Of a stretch of DNA of 64,000 nucleotides, positions 60,571 through 64,000 are shown piece by piece. The position numbers were made by a program, and so were the translations under genes. Numbering within the stretch: position 1 is the first letter of the stretch; each line of letters begins with the position of its first letter. The notes beneath the pieces were generated by a model. It ran no database searches, was not told the DNA's origin, and saw only the letters and a list, made by a program, of their open reading frames with translations. The DNA is from Chamaesiphon minutus PCC 6605 (GTDB taxonomy: Bacteria; Cyanobacteriota; Cyanobacteriia; Cyanobacteriales; Chamaesiphonaceae): NCBI RefSeq assembly GCF_000317145.1, contig NC_020053.1:332519-396518 (forward strand), read 5' to 3'.

Positions 60571-62148
60571 ATGCTAACTCTAATTAAATTCATTCATCTA
60601 TTAAATACAAGGAGCCAATCTTCACAGGAGATTTTGCACCAACAGACAAATTTACAAACTAGTCGCCTTCCAATTGAAGCTGAAGCACCTCCACTGAATA
60701 ATCACCAAATTGCGAGCGGATTTCAAATAATTTGGGCGATTATTGTGTTGGGTTTGGGCGGATTAGGCAGGATCGAACCCACTCAGGCAAAATCTCTGGT
60801 AAGCGATAAATCGTCACAGATTCTCGCCCAAACTACTCCTGCGACCCCAACACCTAACATTAATACCAAGATTCAAAATAACCTCAATCTTCCCACAACA
60901 GGTAATGAGGTTCAGATTACTGGTAACAAATCTCTCACTCTGAAACAAGCGATCGACATCGCATTTGGTAACAATCGGGAAGTTCAAGCCGCTCGGCTGA
61001 TAGTAAATCGCTCTCAAGTCGGAATTAGTGAAGCCCAAGCCGCTCAAGCAGTGCAAGTAGGATTGACAAGTACCCTCCAAAATCAAGGATCGCCATTAAT
61101 TATTGGGACACAATCACAATTTGGCAGCAACACTAGTACAAATATCCAAGGTGGACTTCAAGCCACCTATAATATCCTAAGCGCAGGTCGAAATCAGAGT
61201 AGTGTTCGCGCCGCCGAAGAGCAAGTTAACTTCGACAGGCTCGATCTAATTCGGGTCGAACAATTGGTACGCAGTCAGGTCATCACTGCATACTACGACC
61301 TCCAAGCCGCCGATTCATCAGTTATCATCAATCAAGCCGCTGTCATAGATGCGACGCGCAGCTTGAGCGATGCTCAACTCCAAGAAAAAGCTGGCATCGG
61401 TACGAAATTTGATATCCTCCGCGCCCAAGTCCAACTGGCTACTGCCGACCGAGATCTCACCAATGCTCAAGGACAACAGCAAACCGCCCGTAAAAAGATT
61501 GCCCAGCTACTAAGTGTCGATAACAATACTGAATTTAAAGCCGCCGATACCGTGCGTGAGGTAGGGGCTTGGGGCTATTCTTTGGAAGATAGTGTGGTCT
61601 TAGCATACAAAAATCGCCCCGAAGTCAAGCAACAACTAGTCCGTCGCACGATCGGCCAACAACAACAAATTGTCGCTGCTGCGGCTGACTCCGCTCAAGT
61701 CGATCTTTTTGCCAACTACACTTTGGCCAAAAGCCTGACAACTTCTAATTCTGCCCAAGATAACTATAGTATCGGCGCACAGTTGAGGTGGAACTTCTTT
61801 GATGGTGGTTTTGCCAGAGCTGGCTCAAATAGAGAACGAGTCAATCAAGAGATTTTTGAAAACCAGTTTACGACTACGCGAAATCAAGTTCGATTTGAAG
61901 TCGAACAAGCTTACAACAGTCTCGGCTCCAATCAAAAAAATATCGCGACTTCTACCCAGCCTCTCAAACAAGCGGAGGAAAGTCTCAAACTAGCTCGTCT
62001 GCGCTTTCAGGCGGGAGTAGGTACGCAAACTGATGTCATTCAAGCCCAAACCGAACTCGCGCGCGCTCGTGGGAACCGCATCACGGCGATTATCGATTAC
62101 AATCGCGCCCTATCTAGTCTCCGTGTCGCAACACTTACAGGTGAATAA
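60571..62148 (+). CDS. TolC-family outer-membrane efflux protein (CusC-like)
   Basis: 525 residues. The export signal is internal-looking (FQIIWAIIVLGLGGLGR at about 51-67, then EPTQAKS), suggesting that the true start might be later, but no clearly better start was found. Two OEP repeats are visible: LTLKQAIDIAFGNNREVQAA, then VVLAYKNRPEVKQQLVRRTI, each followed by long coiled helices (LSDAQLQEKAGIGTKFDILR; LKLARLRFQAGVGTQTDVIQ). This is the trimeric channel that completes the tripartite pump. It diverges from cusB. A strong hairpin follows the stop. Confidence 0.9.
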   Translation: MLTLIKFIHLLNTRSQSSQEILHQQTNLQTSRLPIEAEAPPLNNHQIASGFQIIWAIIVLGLGGLGRIEPTQAKSLVSDKSSQILAQTTPATPTPNINTKIQNNLNLPTTGNEVQITGNKSLTLKQAIDIAFGNNREVQAARLIVNRSQVGISEAQAAQAVQVGLTSTLQNQGSPLIIGTQSQFGSNTSTNIQGGLQATYNILSAGRNQSSVRAAEEQVNFDRLDLIRVEQLVRSQVITAYYDLQAADSSVIINQAAVIDATRSLSDAQLQEKAGIGTKFDILRAQVQLATADRDLTNAQGQQQTARKKIAQLLSVDNNTEFKAADTVREVGAWGYSLEDSVVLAYKNRPEVKQQLVRRTIGQQQQIVAAAADSAQVDLFANYTLAKSLTTSNSAQDNYSIGAQLRWNFFDGGFARAGSNRERVNQEIFENQFTTTRNQVRFEVEQAYNSLGSNQKNIATSTQPLKQAEESLKLARLRFQAGVGTQTDVIQAQTELARARGNRITAIIDYNRALSSLRVATLTGE

Positions 62149-62184
62149 CTCGATCTAGCAGAGCATTAGCGTTTTATAAATGAC

Positions 62185-62218
62185 TAAGGGAAGTGCGGCA
62201 GTTGCCGCACTTCCCTTA
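62185..62218. terminator. Bidirectional terminator-like hairpin after tolC
   Basis: A perfect 16-bp stem, TAAGGGAAGTGCGGCA / TGCCGCACTTCCCTTA, with a two-base loop, between the converging tolC-like and 75-residue genes. Confidence 0.75.
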
Positions 62219-62281
62219 AAATTCAACTTAGATATTTACCTAAATTTTTAATGTCGAATTTTCTTGGATAAGAATACCAAC

Positions 62282-62509
62282 TTAGGCTTTCGATGCTTTC
62301 TTTGGTTTATTTACTTTCTTACCTGTAGGATGTTTATGAGGTTTTCCTTGTTTGTTGAATATAGCTACTTCACGAGTTTGGCTGCGAACTGACAGTGGAC
62401 TAGAGGTAGAAGCATTATTGCTATATTCATTGGCATAGCTAACTTGACTCAAGACTAAAGTAGCCATCATGCTAGCAATAGAACCCATTAAAATGTTCTG
62501 CTTTTTCAT
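62282..62509 (-). CDS. Small exported basic protein, 75 aa
   Basis: A signal peptide (ILMGSIASMMATLVLSQVSY, then ANE) precedes a mature chain of about 48 residues that is strongly basic at the end (KQGKPHKHPTGKKVNKPKKA). Family not recognised. A TTTCAT-type site lies 170 bp upstream, which places it in the same regulon as the efflux and oxidase genes. Confidence 0.6.
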   Translation of the reverse strand: MKKQNILMGSIASMMATLVLSQVSYANEYSNNASTSSPLSVRSQTREVAIFNKQGKPHKHPTGKKVNKPKKASKA

Positions 62510-62678
62510 TTAGAGTAATTCCCGATCGGTTTATAGATGTGAAGCCGTTTACAGCATTTATTAATATCGTGAAAATCACGATATGTACAAGTCTATCTCA
62601 TTCGATCGTTTAACCACGATCGACATAATTCGCTGCATTATAAATACTATATCTAAGTCTAGATTCTACGAGATTAAT

Positions 62679-62695
62679 ATGAAATTAAGATGAAA
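62679..62695 (-). promoter_or_regulatory. TTTCAT-N5-TTTCAT direct repeat upstream of the 75-aa gene
   Basis: Minus strand TTTCATC and TTTCATA with 11-bp spacing; the sequence around it is AT-rich. Member of the eight-site family. Confidence 0.6.
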
Positions 62696-62724
62696 AATTA
62701 GATTTAAAATTAATCTAATTTTTT
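62695..62724 (+). terminator. AT-rich hairpin with T-run
   Basis: AAATTAGATT and AATCTAATTT, seven bases apart, followed by TTTT on the plus strand. It has no obvious upstream plus-strand gene and is weak because it is AT-rich. Confidence 0.35.
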
Positions 62725-62909
62725 ACCAAAACTTTAGCATTTAATTATTTTATAACCAAATTTTGATGAGCGTTCGCTATGACGATCGCTACGAAAAATC
62801 ACCTCAAAGCTTGAGATGATGAGAAGCTCAATTGTTACGCAGGATCTGTGATTTCCAAATATTCGTTAGACAGCTCTGTGACATTGGGGTCAAAATATAC
62901 ACGTCCAGT

Positions 62910-63284
62910 TTAAAACTGTATCGATTTAAACTGAAGATCTACATAACCCAGATAACTGCGATCGGCGATCGCTTGTGGTGGTAATCTTTTAGAATTAATT
63001 GCTGCTTTAACTAAATCTTTAGCAGTAATTTTTCCAGTTCTGATACCATAAATAAACGAGCCAAATCCAGGAATAAAATGATCCCGATATTGACCCTGAT
63101 AAGCACTAGTAACTAAATCAAATGGAGTGATATATCCTAAAGAAGGGCGATCGGCTGCCAGCATTAATGGTCTAAATGTTTCTGATTTTGTCACTACTTC
63201 GGTTTTACCTCGTGCTTCTACAGATGTGTTTGCAGTTAATAAAATAGCAACAACTGCTAAGCCGATCGACAGATAACGTTTCAT
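62910..63284 (-). CDS. Small exported protein, 124 aa, with tandem paralogue
   Basis: A signal peptide is clear (YLSIGLAVVAILLTANTSVE, then A). The mature domain of about 95 residues contains YITPFDLVTSAYQGQYRDHF, IPGFGSFIYGIRTGKITAKD and LVKAAINSKRLPPQ, ending YLGYVDLQFKSIQF. A close paralogue starts beyond the window edge and ends at 63687. Family not recognised; no cysteines are seen in the mature part. A TTTCAT-type site lies 60 bp upstream, so it probably responds to the same signal as the efflux genes. Confidence 0.68.
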   Translation of the reverse strand: MKRYLSIGLAVVAILLTANTSVEARGKTEVVTKSETFRPLMLAADRPSLGYITPFDLVTSAYQGQYRDHFIPGFGSFIYGIRTGKITAKDLVKAAINSKRLPPQAIADRSYLGYVDLQFKSIQF

Positions 63285-63344
63285 AAAAATGTACCTTTTA
63301 CTTTGGATCGAATAACCTCTCTATTTACAGATTAACAATATGAT

Positions 63345-63361
63345 ATGAAATTCTAATGAAA
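63345..63361 (-). promoter_or_regulatory. TTTCAT-N5-TTTCAT direct repeat upstream of the 124-aa gene
   Basis: Minus strand copies TTTCATT and TTTCATA, 11 bp apart, 60 bp before the start codon. Member of the eight-site family. Confidence 0.6.
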
Positions 63362-63507
63362 ATACAATAAAATTGAGGTGAATTTTAATTCAATATCAAT
63401 AGCATTAAGTTGCTAACATTAATTCTCTATAGAATATCATCAGTTTGCCTTTCATTGCTATTTCTTTACCAATAAAATTTTGCTTCAGAGCTGAATTCAA
63501 AAGATAA

Positions 63508-63546
63508 CGAATGAATGGTTGGAAGTAACTTCCAACCATTCATTCG
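63508..63546. terminator. Perfect 19-bp hairpin between the paralogues
   Basis: CGAATGAATGGTTGGAAGT, one base, then its reverse complement. It probably terminates the right-hand paralogue's transcript (minus strand), although no long T-run follows. Confidence 0.5.
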
Positions 63547-63686
63547 ACAAGGTAAATATATAATCGAGAACTATTTGTAACTTGAGTATGACTTTCTCAA
63601 TCGGTTAGCTGTTACAGCAAATCTCGTTGGCATAGCCTCGCCGCTGGCATTACTGAATGAGAATTTTTTTGGTGTAAGTACCTAAC

Positions 63687-64000
63687 TTAAAATCTGAATC
63701 CTTTTAGTTGAAACTCAACATTACTAAGGTAATCGCGATCGTTAATCATTTCTGGGAGTAAACTTCCCGACTCAATTGCTGCTTTGACTAGATCTTTAGC
63801 AGTAATTTTTCCAGTTCGAGCACCATCGATTAATGAAGAAAATCCAGGAATAGAGTGCGCCCGGTATTGACCCTGATAAGCACTACCAACTAATTCAAAT
63901 GGAGTTACATATTTTGGGGTAGGAATGTTATAACTTAATTGAGTTGTGGGCGTTGCGATCGGTTCTGTTCGACCGCGTGCTTGTGCGGACGTGCTTACAG
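63687..64000 (-). CDS. Exported paralogue of the 124-aa protein (partial)
   Basis: An open minus-strand frame from the window edge to the stop at 63687. It includes the end of a signal peptide (VSTSAQARGRTEP) and a domain that closely follows the 124-residue protein: YVTPFELVGSAYQGQYRAHS, IPGFSSLIDGARTGKITAKD, LVKAAIESGSLLPE and the end VEFQLKGFRF. The start codon is outside the window. A tandem duplication is evident. Confidence 0.7.
   Translation of the reverse strand, partial: VSTSAQARGRTEPIATPTTQLSYNIPTPKYVTPFELVGSAYQGQYRAHSIPGFSSLIDGARTGKITAKDLVKAAIESGSLLPEMINDRDYLSNVEFQLKGFRF

Larger units (their letters stand above)
62510..62909. other. 400-bp AT-rich intergenic region
   Basis: No gene recognised. 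It contains the dyad ATATCGTGA/TCACGATAT (62563-62583), the TTTCAT-type site at 62679-62695 and a plus-strand hairpin with a T-run (62695-62724). Confidence 0.5.
63285..63686. other. 402-bp intergenic region between the paralogues
   Basis: It holds the TTTCAT-type site (63345-63361), a 39-bp perfect hairpin (63508-63546) and a dispersed-repeat-like word near 63629. No gene is seen. Confidence 0.5.

Overview
The window looks like part of a large cyanobacterial plasmid or other accessory replicon. The signs are many GATCG/GCGATCGC-type words, cyanobacterial families (DUF2808, CopM-like DUF305, flavodoxin), a conjugation gene set, a primase-like replication gene, CRISPR-Cas, transposons and a long metal-resistance island. 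No rRNA, tRNA or housekeeping gene was recognised. The host cannot be named from sequence alone.

1-4.7 kb: a defence-like module. An XRE regulator and an ImmA/IrrE-type peptidase (left, minus strand) diverge from a PD-(D/E)XK nuclease gene that overlaps a long prokaryotic Argonaute gene with an apparently complete DEDH catalytic set. Two 19-bp dyad operators sit between the two arms.

4.7-24.4 kb: conjugation (type IV secretion) genes: a VirD4-like coupling ATPase, VirB9/TraK-, VirB8/TraE- and VirB10/TraB-like subunits, a Ycf46-like AAA ATPase, a DUF192 protein, a P-loop protein and several unknowns. The run ends in a 1789-residue protein with the signature of a single-chain two-barrel RNA polymerase (ADFDGD plus an upstream DG/KG barrel), here called a YonO/RdRP-like polymerase. 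This is the most unusual gene in the window.

24.5-33.7 kb: a type I-C-like CRISPR-Cas locus without cas1/cas2/cas4. A 9-repeat array with a decayed leader-distal end is followed by cas3 and, on the other strand, cas5-cas8c-cas7. A large gene with a C-terminal restriction-type nuclease domain lies between cas3 and cas5. Solitary decayed repeats, inverted relative to the array, lie beside the cas transcription units and may be relics or regulatory crRNA-like elements.

33.8-37.6 kb: a TPR-like protein, an AEP-primase-like probable replication protein and an 870-bp non-coding stretch with one clear terminator.

37.6-42.3 kb: a 4.7-kb Tn3-family transposon with 56-bp terminal inverted repeats, a tyrosine recombinase, a regulator with zinc-ribbon motifs and TnpA. 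It ends inside a truncated copper ATPase gene whose remainder is missing on the other side.

42.3-64 kb: a copper/heavy-metal island: truncated copA, PNPOx-like flavoprotein, TAT-exported multicopper oxidase, CopZ-like chaperone with flavodoxin, DUF305 protein, disrupted Csp-like copper-storage gene, MerR regulator, small Cys-rich exported peptides, DUF2808 proteins (one split by an ISL3-type IS), TerC and a CusBA/TolC efflux system. Two regulatory signals organise it: four MerR-type operators (long dyads, 20-bp promoter spacers), and eight copies of TTTCAT-N5-TTTCAT, a typical OmpR/PhoB-family site. A response regulator outside the window is therefore expected.
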